Positions 40,192 to 50,111 of a stretch of DNA of 64,000 nt are shown piece after piece. Positions within the stretch are counted from its first letter, which is position 1; every line of letters starts with the position of its first letter. The notes below the pieces were generated by a model. That model was not told the origin of the DNA and searched no databases. It saw only the letters and a list, made by a program, of their open reading frames with translations. The DNA is from Microvelia longipes (Eukaryota; Arthropoda; Insecta; Hemiptera; Veliidae), in assembly GCA_018340805.1 (NCBI GenBank), contig JACMZG010001908.1:32105513-32169512 (forward strand). The letters run 5' to 3'. Both the position numbers and the translations under genes were made by a program.

Positions 40192-41080
40192 ACAGATCTT
40201 GTTGATTTACAGATTAAGCATATTTAAAAAAAAAATAAATTAGGGGAGACAGAAAAGCTTTGCTGTATTTTATGAAAGTGCCTATCTTATTCCTCTTTCC
40301 ATTTTACCACGAAGATCATTATATTTCAGGTTGGAACGACGGAAACATACGTGCATTTACTCCTCAAAGTGGTAAATTGGTATTCACAATAAAAGATGCA
40401 CATAATAAAGGTGTAACAGCTTTAGCTGTAAGTAAGGATGGAAGGAAGATACTTAGTGGTGGACAGGAGGGACAGGTAATCCATTTCACAGTATAATATT
40501 GATTGCCAAATTTCGTAAACCTCGATAATTTCAGTCATTCTATAATATTCCCATAACCTTACTTATCTTATAAATTTTGCTTTAATAATCTAATAAAATA
40601 AGATTATAAAACTGTAATTAACAGATTACCTATTTTAAACATGTATATTCTTTTATTCTTATTCATAGTATTTTATTAAAATTTAAAACATAATCCAGTC
40701 TTAAATGATTGGTTCATATTAACATTAAACAATGGTAGAATTGTCAAATCATCGTTTAAATCAAATTTTACCTTTTTATTGTAGATTCGAGTTTGGCGAA
40801 TCAACAAAGGTGTTACAGTCTTAGAGGCGGCACTTAAGGAGCATAAAGGACCAGTTTCGTCCATAGATATATCACCAAATAATAGAGAGGCGGCATCATC
40901 AAGTACGGACGGGACTTGCATCATTTGGGATGTTGTGTAAGCTTAAGAAATTTTTTTCTTTCTTTTTGCTTTGAGACTTGTTCACTATTTATTTACATAC
41001 GAGATTTGTTTTTCACCACTTATAAAACTTCATAAGGTAAATAAGAGGCTTCAGCTGGTAGCCTTTACGCGAATATATAT

Positions 41081-41129
<49 letters not shown>

Positions 41130-44100
41130 CGTTTACGTAACTTGGGAGATTTGTTTTTCACCACTTATAAACTTCATTAAGGTAAATAAGAGGCTTCAGC
41201 TGGTAGCCTTTACGCGAATATTAATATATATATATATATATAATATATATATTATATATATATATATATTATATATATATGACGTTTACGTAACTTGGTC
41301 TGATTTAGCTTGATATCTACCATACTGTATCATACATTGTTTAAAAGCCATTTTGAAAAAAAATCATGACATTAAAACTTGGTTTGATGACGTCATACTT
41401 TTTTCAGGAACAATGTATGACCCTACAACATTTTTTCATATGCCTAGATTCATTTTAACAATGCCTTTGAGGGATATCATTTGCTATACGCATGGTATCA
41501 GGAAGCCAAACAAAATCGACCCTCACCTAACTCCCCCCCTTAGCTTCCGTCATCAGAACAACCTCATAAACTTCATTTTTACGATAAAAATTCGCTGAAA
41601 AATGTAATTACAACATAAAAATACCATAGATCTGACTGGATAGGTGGACTTGCGAAGCCCTCTTAAATGTCTTGTTTGACTCCAAATGGTATTATATAAG
41701 CAAACTTTTTCTCTTCCTAGTTGGAAAAAAAGTCTCTCCCTACCCTAAATTATTTCTTGAAAGTCGGCTTTGGTACGACTATAGACTGTACTATAAATTG
41801 TAAGTGCTATGATAAACAATTACCCGGTTTGTTGCATGTTAGTGTCACAACATTAACATGCCTGACATATGACTAAGAGGAATAAAGGATATTCTTGATT
41901 ACACAGTAGCAACTACTAATAAGTAATTATACAGCGGCATCTTAATACTGTTTATAGTAGCGCCTCTTCTCCTGTATCTATGAATAGTCATTGTACATCA
42001 AGACAACTTTTTGCATTTATCAATTCAACTGAATAAATGTAAACATCCTTATGTAACTTGGTCGTTGGTATATCAAATTTTAAAACGAACTCTTAAATAA
42101 GAGGGTCTTCATTCAAAAGAAATTAAAACTATGTAATAGTAAGAACTACGAAAGCTATGTAATGGTTTTTTAATTTTTAAACGAATATTAAAAAATATTT
42201 GAGGCTATTTGCTGTTCACTATTGATTACGGGGATTAACAAAATAACAACTAACATCTATGTAGGAGAGAGCTTAACGATGTCTATACTATTTATGATTG
42301 TATCCCTTCGGAATTATTTCACGAGGCCTTAAAAGTCATCAATAATATTACTAATTAGATCCCATTCACAGTATAGACACTCAATCGACTTGAAAGGGTA
42401 GGTCAATAAAAATCGCTCAAGCTAATTTGATGTATAAATTATCTTTATTGTTTCAGAAAATGTGTGCGGATATCCATATTATTCGCTACAACACTGTTCA
42501 CATGTGTCAGGTACCATCCTACTGGAGTTCAAATTATTACTTGCGGTACTAATAGAATGATCGCATATTGGGAAGTTTTTGATGGTACATTGATCAGGGA
42601 ATTAGAAGGATCGACTAGCTCCGCCCTCAATTCTTTAGATATCTCTTCCGATGGATTATACTTCGTGTCGGGAGCTAATGATCACTTAGTAAAGGTATTA
42701 ATTAGTATATTAATTAACCTAAGCGCACTTAAAAGACTTACCAGGTAAATTTTAGCCCCGAAATAAAGTACCTGTCACTGAATAACTGGTGTTCTTACTG
42801 TTCATTGTCAGCTTAGCTGCCTTTTAAACCTGATGGGATTGGCAAATAGACCTAAATATAGGCTATGTAAGGAGGACGAGGAAACTCTTTCACATGTACT
42901 AAGCACTTGACCTGCATTGACGTATCTTAGGTGACAGACCTTGTACCCCTACCCATAAATAAGTTGATACCCTTCTGCGAGTCAGTAGACTTGTTCATTC
43001 TGGATTTGCACCAAGCAACCACCTGAGTGGTCTAATATTCTGATTATACCCCCGGTCTTGAATAAAAAGAGGAATTACTATTCAATTTTAGTAATGAATA
43101 AGGTTTATCTATTAAAATATGGTAAGACATTTGGCTTGAAGTAAAGTTAATTTATAGTTAATTGTAGCATAAAAAATCAATTAAATTCTGGTATTTATTC
43201 AATAGGTCGATTACATAAATTAATTACCATATTCTCTTTTATAGAAGTATTTTTTTTGTATTCTCATTTTTTTACAGTACCTATTACTGTAAAAACAATG
43301 TAAGATAATTATTTAAATTATTTATTGGGGAAAATTTATAACAAAAATAAGAAACCAAATTATATTCAAATTACCGTATTCGTACTTTAGTGACAGAAGC
43401 CTTTTGGTTATAGATAGACAAAAAGTTTATCGCTCTATAGAATTTTAATCTCTGCCAACTAGAAAAATTAAGGACTAAGTATATTTATCTACCTTGAAAT
43501 AATATTATCTAATAAAATCTACGTTATCTAGGAGTTTTTGTCTCTTAATGTTTTAATGGTACCAACTTTTTTGATAGTTGTGGAAGTATAAAGAAGGGCA
43601 TATCTGCAATATCGGTCATGGTCACGGTGCGGTAGTCACAGCTGTTAAAATTTCACCTGACATGAAAACAATAGTATCAGGCAGTGCTGACGGAGCTGTC
43701 ATACTCTGGAACAACCCATTTCCCGTCGAGGAAAAGCCAAAAGAACGAAGATCATCAAAAAGCCTACGAGATAAAACAGAAAATGTGGACAAGATCAATC
43801 AGAGTCAACAAGTTGGTATAATGCAGCATGGTGATGGTGATGGAGATAACAAATCGATCCACAGTAATGCCAGTGGTAGTAAACTTAACGGCAATCCTAA
43901 ACCAGTAAATGGCAATGGGAAGCAAAATGGTGAGAATAGAAATTCAAAAATAAGTCCTCCTGGAACAGCAAAATCAGGTAAATGATAATTATAATGTGGT
44001 TCTTATCAGTGACAGTTCAACTTTTTGCTTGATTATAATTTCAGGTTCATACCATTGTGTACTATTCTATAGTCTCTTTTACACTGGCATGTACCTAAGA

Positions 44101-45117
44101 AACAATAAAAATATGTATCAAAGATTGGAGAAAGTTTTTTTGAAGTAGATTTGGGAAGAAGGAACTTCAAATTGAAGTAGTACCTTTAAACCTCAATCAA
44201 AAGATTACAAAAAATGGGTCATTTTTTCAAAGAGAAGATAAAAATTTTAGGGTTCCAATCACAAATCCCAATAAAAAATACGCCTATATAAAAACCACCC
44301 TGATGTTTTCCTATAAGTTAGCTATAAGAGGCAACAGCCTCTTACAGCTACATTCCTATTTAGCCTACATTCTTTTTAGATCCAACCAGATGGATCTAAA
44401 CTAAAGTTATGATATTGATCATTATTTCAGAGGGTGGTTCAGTGAAATGTTATTGTGAAGGTGATTGCTGTTGTAAACCTGGTGATATGCCGAAAACTCC
44501 AAAACCTCCTCCAACGCCAAAATCTATGACAGGTAAGTAGGTTAATCGTTATCTTTTGCTTTTTACTTAAAACATAGATATATTATATTACCAGAGCCTA
44601 TCTCAATACATTGAGAAGCTAAAAACATATTTTTGGGGATTTCAGGGATTCTGTGTATCTTCGTTAAAAACCTTTATATTATTAATATTATAATATTGAT
44701 CAATATGATATTGACTATTAATATAATGTTGATTATATAAAGAGCCGAAAGAGTTCAGGTTACTTTTTCGATATTTTGAAATTCAGCCAATAAAGAAATA
44801 TTATCTGTATGCATAAAAAGTTTCGTCTTAAATGCCACCAAAGTTAATTTCTTCTTGATATTAAAGTAAAGCCATAACCTCGATATGGTTATAGAGTTGA
44901 TGGTTCAAAAATATAAACTACTCGTATATCCGTTATTATTCCAGTGCTTTATAATTATTATTTAATAAAGCTTTTTTTAAGGCATAGCAGAAAAAAGTGA
45001 TTTTTGGGAATATAAAGAGGTATGGCTTTCTTAAATATAATTTTATGAACGGTGTTGGTATTATAACATGTTTCAGGAGCTGTAGATGTTGAAGCTGAAA
45101 ATACTCTTAACTGCTAG
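33261..45117 (+). CDS. CFAP52: CFAP52 (WDR16), cilia- and flagella-associated WD-repeat protein, complete, 14 coding exons
   Basis: Coding exons are 33261-33318, 34306-34505, 34912-35089, 36191-36378, 37019-37211, 37754-37899, 38175-38344, 39867-40015, 40330-40475, 40785-40936, 42457-42694, 43578-43977, 44431-44532 and 45077-45117. Every junction is GT..AG, the phases agree throughout, and the sum is 2361 nt (786 residues plus TAG). The order of conserved blocks follows vertebrate CFAP52: an N-terminal IIGFDG block, VASGQINFMGFK, then the strongly conserved RELLRIAVPNFTC (exon 8), WNDGNIRAFTPQSGKL (exon 9), STDGTCIIWDVV (exon 10), IAYWEVFDGTLIRELEG (exon 11) and GSADGAVILW (exon 12). The family forms a double beta-propeller and lies inside the doublet microtubules of motile axonemes. 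The human protein is about 620 residues; here the propeller ends near residue 655 and about 130 extra residues follow. The start is the first ATG of exon 1 and aligns with the family N terminus. Introns carry several mobile-element insertions. Confidence 0.95.
33374..33558. mobile_element. Short TIR element in CFAP52 intron 1
   Basis: Left CAGACGCGGGGTTTGGCAGG and right CCTACTAAACCCCGCGTGTG are near-complementary over about 31 bp. No target duplication is clear. Confidence 0.65.
35469..35570. repeat. Two back-to-back hairpins in CFAP52 intron 3
   Basis: Hairpin 1 (35469-35519) has ~25 bp arms with one mismatch (AGTGAAATTG/GACGTGCTAAAT). Hairpin 2 (35518-35570) has 26 bp arms with one mismatch and a one-base spacer (CTGTCGTTGAAAGG/CAACTTAATG). 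They share two bases at their border. Confidence 0.9.
36814..36870 (+). mobile_element. Possible hAT-type remnant in CFAP52 intron 4
   Basis: GGGGTTTCAAACTGAGGTAC and GTCCGCGAGTACGC resemble hAT-type ends (CAxxGGTTxTCAAACTGxGGT). Only one end is seen, 150 bp before exon 5. Confidence 0.3.
38951..39027. repeat. (TA)n tract in CFAP52 intron 7
   Basis: TA repeats with two short interruptions. Confidence 0.95.
40146..40187. repeat. (TA)n tract in CFAP52 intron 8
   Basis: Pure TA repeat of about 40 bp between exons 8 and 9. Confidence 0.95.
41001..41300. repeat. Tandem duplication with internal (TA)n in CFAP52 intron 10
   Basis: A ~146 bp unit is repeated. Both copies start GAGATTTGTTTTTCACCACT, contain GGCTTCAGCTGGTAGCCTTT and a (TA)n tract, and end ATGACGTTTACGTAACTTGG. 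Confidence 0.9.
42785..43030 (+). mobile_element. LINE 3' fragment in CFAP52 intron 11
   Basis: In one frame the sequence reads VHCQLSCLLNLMGLANRPKY, then RLCKEDEETLSHVLST before a stop. This matches the C-terminal C...C..E.ET..H.L..C domain of jockey/R1-like retrotransposons. It lies on the same strand as CFAP52 and is broken by stop codons. Confidence 0.65.
43725..45117 (+). other. Lineage-specific C-terminal extension of CFAP52 (end of exon 12, exons 13-14)
   Basis: After the last WD blade (AVILWNNPFP) exon 12 continues in frame with a lysine/arginine/serine stretch, a GDGDGDN run and Asn/Gly/Lys-rich repeats. Exon 13 encodes a cysteine cluster (CYCEGDCCC) followed by a proline/lysine-rich PKTPKPPPTPKS segment. 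Exon 14 adds 13 residues and a TAG. Known vertebrate CFAP52 ends right after the last blade, so this tail is extra. Reading frame and splice phases are kept through both additional introns, which argues for real coding sequence. The function is unknown. The tail is predicted to be disordered, with a possible metal- or disulfide-binding knot. Confidence 0.8.
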
Positions 45118-45149
45118 GGGTTTTAAAGGATTTTATAAATTTAACGCCG

Positions 45150-45155
45150 AATAAA
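45150..45155 (+). terminator. Polyadenylation signal of CFAP52
   Basis: A canonical AATAAA lies 33 nt after the CFAP52 stop codon and 55 bp before a transposon-like element begins. This makes a very short 3' UTR likely. Confidence 0.6.
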
Positions 45156-45244
45156 GTACAAAAATTTTATATAACTAAAATGAGTATAGTGGTGTCTCCT
45201 AAACACTAAGGCCCGTATTCAGAATCATTTTAAAAAAATCTCTC

Positions 45245-45400
45245 CTAGGTTGTTCCTAGCCTTCTCCTAGGTTCTTCCTAGCTTTCTCCTAGGCCTAGCG
45301 GTATTCAGAATCAGTTTTTGAAATCTCTCCTAGGTTGTTCCTAGCTTCTTCCTAGCTTCTTCCTAGCCTTCTCCTAGCTTTTAAAAAATCAACCCTAGGA
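45245..45400 (+). repeat. Left subterminal CCTAG array
   Basis: Twelve CCTAG pentamers, several as palindromic CCTAGG, are spaced 9-16 bp apart with TTGTT, TTCTT or TTCTC spacers. The terminal motif GTATTCAGAATCA occurs a second time at 45301, so this end is partly duplicated. Confidence 0.85.
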
Positions 45401-47254
45401 ATGATTTTACGCAAATTTATTCGTGCTAAAACGTTAATATAACAAAAATAGAATAAAAACTTACATTAGAGTTAATTATAACTTAATTTTATTAATTATC
45501 TTTACAATAGTTTGAACCTCAATTTTACGTAAACAGACATTTTTTGACAACTAGCGCTACCTAGTAGAGAACTGTAAAACTAATAATATTGAGATATTTT
45601 ACAAAAATAAACAAATGATTTGTAAACAAACCTGGCACAGAATAAACTCCCTTAAAATACGTAAATTTGTAATGAAAACAAACTTATTTATAGTTGCCGA
45701 TTATTTTAAAGTATATCTAATGTGAAAGTGCGTGACCTTGACCCAGTGAAGGTTTGAAACTAGAGAATGATTTGCATTTTATTTTCACTTATGAAGAAAT
45801 CATTATATGTCATCAATGTACTATTTAAATGTTTTACAATAACATAGTTAGTGATAATAAAAACAGGTTAAAACTTTCGTAGAGTGTATGGGTGCCACAT
45901 TTTTGAATTGTAAGTTTATAGAAGAAATTATTATATTTGACAGAAAAAATCATCATATTATAGGGTTGAAAAACCCTACAGTTGGTACTTCCATTTTTCA
46001 CACTGATCTATAAAGTCATATCACGTAAAGTCAAATTAGTTTACGTAGCAATTAGTTCGTTTTAGGCGTTTTAAAAGCGGTTGATATTGAACAGTTTAAA
46101 AAACTACAAAAACAAACAAAATGTATAATATACTTTTCAGTCTTGTTTACCTTTATAAGTTAGCCAATTTACCCGTAATTATTTAGTTTAGTTTAGAACT
46201 TTCCAGTAATAATTATATACTCAATAAAATATACTCAGCACTAGTATTATTTATATTTATTTCTATAAGGTTTCATCAAGTTTTATGATACTTTCCATTT
46301 ATAATATTTGATAGCATTTATTGCAAGGTTAGCAATCAAGAAGGCGGTCGCTCAAAACGGGGATTTTCAAAACAGTTAACAGCTCTACTTCATTCTAGAT
46401 GGAATATACAACACTACCACGTTAAGGCAGAGTTTTGAATCCCACATTTTAATGGGGAGATACATCAATAAGTATAATGTTTACTCTACCAACATAATGT
46501 AAACAATCCTTACTATCCCCGTTATGATTGTTACTTAGCTGATCTTTCTAATCAAATCAGCATTAAACATCTCTGAGTTCATACGTTGTGAACGTAGAGA
46601 TCACGATTTTCTTTACGTCGTGAACTGTGTGTATTTTTTATAGTATTCATAAGCCTATGCTTAGGGAAAAAAACATTTGTTTATAGCTTAACAAAAAATT
46701 TAAAAAATGTAAATGGAATGTAAAAAATTTGCTTCGGGTATAAATCGACCATATCAAATATAAATACGTCACGGAAGTTACGTTTTGTTGAAGAACGTTT
46801 CTTTGTTTACATAATAAAGCAATGCTATTGGTCACTTTAGGATCACAAAAATAAATAATAGGATCCTTTGTTTCTTTTTTGTTTTGATATGAGCCAATAT
46901 GTATTTTGTGACGTCACACTTTCGCGACGATTAACATAGTGCTCATGAAGAAGATATACAGGGTGGTGCATTTCACCCTGCACTGGTGCATCTCACCAAT
47001 ACATCACTTTGATTAACTCAGCTTCGTATGGAGCTATCGCGATAAAATTCGTTACAACCCCACTAAGTTGACAACTGGAAGTTTGAATACCCAATTATTA
47101 TGTTGCTAATCGTCTGGTATGTATGGTCATCATATTACCAATATGTGATTTTTTACAGTAACTTAAGATTATATTGGAGCAAACCTTTGCGTCATATTCT
47201 GTACATTTGATACTAATAAAATGAAATTCCGGTAATTTTTGTTGTAATTTTCCC

Positions 47255-48010
47255 GGGGGTTGTACCCCCAAAATTTATAAGGGGACCCGTCCAAAAAAAA
47301 ACATTTTTTACTGGCGCAATATCCGTTTCAGGTCAAAAAAAGTTGTTTGGAGCAATAAAAAAAATTTTTGAATTTTTTGGCAGCACCCCAAAATTTATAA
47401 GGGTAACCGACCAAAAAAATTTTTTATTGCCTCAAAATCCGTTTCAGGTCAAAAGAAGTTGTTTGGAGCAATAAAAAAATAGACTTTTTGGGGGCAGCAC
47501 CCCCAAAATGTATAAGGGGGAGCAGACCAAAAAAATTGTTTTATTGCCTCAAAATCCGTTTCAGGTCAAAAGAAGTTGTTTGGAGCAATAAAAAAATAGA
47601 CTTTTTGGGGGCAGCACCCCCAAAATGTATAAGGGGGAGCAGACCAAAAAAATTGTTTTTATTAGCTCGAAATCCGTTTCAGGCCAATAGAATTTGTTTG
47701 GAGCAATAAAAAAAATTTTTGAATTTTTTAGGGCAGCACCCCCAAAATTTATAAGGGGTAACCGACCAAAAAATTTTTTATTGCCTCAAAATCCGTTTCA
47801 GGTCAAAAGAAGTTGTTTGAGCAATAAAAAAAATAGACTTTTTGGGGCAGCACCCCAAAATGTATAAGGGGAGCAGACCAAAAAAATTGTTTTTATTAGC
47901 TCGAAATCCGTTTCAGGCCAAAAGAAGTTGTTTGGAGCAATAAAAAAATTTGACTTTTTGGGGTCAGCACCCCCAAAATTTATAAGGGGGTGACAACCAA
48001 AAAATTTTCG
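47255..48010. repeat. Tandem satellite, about 116 bp period, seven copies, inside the 3.16 kb element
   Basis: The block CCCCCAAAATKTATAAGGGG recurs at about 47266, 47386, 47500, 47617, 47737, 47850 and 47969. It is followed each time by a CCAAAAAA run, a CTCAAAATCCGTTTCAGGTC block and GTTGTTTGGAGCAATAAAAA. The unit length varies from 112 to 120 bp. Short open frames such as the one at 47488-47709 are by-products of the repeat. Confidence 0.9.
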
Positions 48011-48127
48011 CCCTGAACCACTCTTGTTTACCCAAAACGGATTTTAAGCTCAAAAACAATTATTAAAATAGAACAAAAAATGACTAGAGACAATCTAGGG
48101 ACGATTTAAGGTACCTCTACCTACCTT

Positions 48128-48335
48128 GGATCTTCCTAGGTTGTTCCTAGCTTTTCCTAGCCTTTTCCTAGAATTTAAGGTGCAAAGTTAGGAAAAGGCT
48201 AGGAGAAACCTAGGAGAATCTCTTCCTAGCCCTAGGGACGGTTAAAAATGTTCTAAAATGGACACTAAAGCTAGGAAGAAGCTAGGAAAAAGCTAGGAAC
48301 AACCTAGGAACAACCTAGGAAGAACCTAGGAGAGA
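48128..48335 (-). repeat. Right subterminal CTAGG array
   Basis: This is the inverted counterpart of the left array. Four forward CCTAG units come first, then about ten CTAGG units ending in AACCTAGGAAGAACCTAGGA just inside the terminus. Confidence 0.85.
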
Positions 48336-49337
48336 TTTTTTTTGAAACTTTTGATCATTCTGAATACGGGCCTAAAGTCAGTCCATGCCAAATCAGTCCT
48401 ATGAGTGTTTCAAAAGTCCCGTCTTTTGGCTTGAAACACGGTATGACAGTTTTTAAAAACTGGCATTAACTATGATTGGTCATTTAGCTTCATTCATTCT
48501 GATCTCATTATACTCTTTCTATAAACTTGGCGCAGATTTATTTTACTCTATGTACACGAGGCTTGTATCCTTACTTATTAAATTATCTGAGACAAACTTC
48601 CATCATATTTAGAATAAGAAGTTTTCGTTGTATTTTATTAATATAAAATAAAATAAACATTAAGGGATCTTTTACATGACATGGATACAATTTTGATATG
48701 GTATACAATGAAAGAAAGCGTATGCAGTATCGTACTCACAAAACGTATCCTTATGTTGTTCAAGTTCATTGCCGATTTTTTCTTAATGGTTGCATAAATT
48801 ATAAATATAGTATAATAAAATGTATAATATAATAAAAATGAAATATATTAGATGATCCCCAATACAATCAATAAAATATTAAGGGCACGAAATCTAAAAT
48901 TTCTACTGTTTAATAGATAACATAGCCACTTAGTGGTAAAGGAATATTAGTGGTGTTTCGAGATATTTATTCAAAGATGTTTGAATCAATTCAAAAACCT
49001 TGTTAGGGTGGAACAAAATGGCGGAAGTGTAAAAATAGTGTTTTGTGGGGCTCTACATGTTAGTATTTTCTGAAAGAACTTGGCAAGAAGGTATAGAATG
49101 TGACATAGGTATAAATTGTGTTTAGATATCCTAAACCAGTTATTTGTTGTCATATTTAAACATTTATCGTTTTTAAGGAAAATATTTCGCGAGAAGTCTT
49201 TAACTACGTTTAATCAATAAAATGGACAAATGCCATGTTGATGCTACTTTAACAAAAAGTTTTAAAGTTATGACTTTTTCACCCAGTGCTGGGAGGTCGA
49301 ATGAAACTCGCATGATGGGTTGCTTTTATTTCTGATA

Positions 49338-49402
49338 TGGGCCTTCGGCCCGTAGTGGCTCCGCGGCGACGGTCCCTCTGGCTGCGAAGCGGCCACAGTG
49401 TT
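49338..49402. other. Isolated GC-rich stretch with a GGGCC hairpin
   Basis: GGGCCTTCGGCCC forms a tight hairpin and is followed by GGCTCCGCGGCGACGGTCCC and GCTGCGAAGCGGCC. It is probably a transposon part; no coding frame is seen. Confidence 0.5.
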
Positions 49403-49511
49403 GTTCTTTTGTATTATTTATTGTTACATGATATTTTGCCATATATCTAGCAAATTTTCATCGCCTCCCCCTCGCTATGATCTCTCCGGGGCCATATAGA
49501 CGTGTACTATG

Positions 49512-49547
49512 ATGGGTTAAGATGATTTTCCCATCATCTTAACCCAT
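49512..49547. repeat. Hairpin, 14 bp arms
   Basis: ATGGGTTAAGATGA pairs perfectly with TCATCTTAACCCAT around an 8 nt loop. Confidence 0.9.
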
Positions 49548-50068
49548 TGTATATTGTGTGGTAAAACCCCTTCTTTTTACTCATTCGTGATGACTTACCA
49601 ATTAAAAAGTTATTTGATAATTTCACCACTTAATATCGTCCGATTGAGCTGAAACAGGTGCCAATTGTTTTTAAATGCCTGCGATTATATGAAGCCACTT
49701 CGAGTTCCTTTTACTTTGCGGGCCTGCTTACCTTATCTTGGTTCCGTAGGAGCCATTATTGTCTTGTCTGTTCCGTTTTAAAGTGTTGTATATGTGTCCA
49801 ACACTTCGTGTACACGTGTTGTATATCTTATCTTATTCTATATTTGTATATTTATAGGCGTTTTGTGATGAAATGCTATACAATATCGCGTGTTTGTGCA
49901 AACAACTTTTAACATAATATTTTATAAAAATAATTAATCAATAAGCTGTTATACTTATTACGCATTAATATTTATGTAGATCCTATTATAATTCTTATAT
50001 TTTTTAAATAAATTTTTTTAAGACATAATATATAAATAAAACACACATAGAATATTTTTTCTTTTTAC

Positions 50069-50080
50069 TTTATTTTTATT
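50069..50080 (-). terminator. Two adjacent polyadenylation signals of the DUF4773 gene
   Basis: Two consecutive AATAAA hexamers on the minus strand (50069-50074 and 50075-50080) lie about 32-43 nt beyond the stop codon of the DUF4773-type gene. Confidence 0.55.
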
Positions 50081-50111
50081 AAAATTACATTATTTTGTAA
50101 TTCTTATAAAA

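Larger units (their letters stand above)
45210..48372. mobile_element. 3.16 kb non-autonomous DNA transposon with TAA target duplication (PIF/Harbinger-like)
   Basis: The element begins GGCCCGTATTCAGAATCA and ends with its complement (TGATCATTCTGAATACGGGCC region), flanked on both sides by TAA. Next to each terminus is a dense array of CCTAG/CTAGG pentamers (45245-45400 and 48128-48335). On the left the terminal ~95 bp is duplicated in tandem. The middle has a short-period satellite (47255-48010). No transposase-like frame is visible, so it must have moved with enzymes supplied from elsewhere. The 3-bp TWA-type duplication suggests PIF/Harbinger; this is inference, because termini alone do not settle the superfamily. 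It starts 93 bp after the CFAP52 stop codon. Confidence 0.75.
48376..50068. other. No gene seen
   Basis: AT-rich spacer between convergent CFAP52 and the DUF4773-type gene, with the GC-rich piece (49338) and the hairpin at 49512. Confidence 0.55.

Noticed and set aside
41353..41598. 81-codon plus-strand open frame in CFAP52 intron 10 as an extra exon
   Set aside because: Exons 10 and 11 join in phase with conserved sequence across the junction, so no exon is missing. The frame has no matching splice sites.
47488..47709. Repeated-peptide open frame (GAAPPKCIRGSRPKKLF twice)
   Set aside because: A by-product of the ~116 bp tandem satellite; other units are frameshifted.
47255..48010. CRISPR-like array
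   Set aside because: The spacers are themselves repeated and the genome is clearly eukaryotic; it is a tandem satellite.
49338..49402. Bacterial or symbiont insertion, because of high GC
   Set aside because: Only about 60 bp, no coding frame, and similar GC-rich bits elsewhere belong to repeats.
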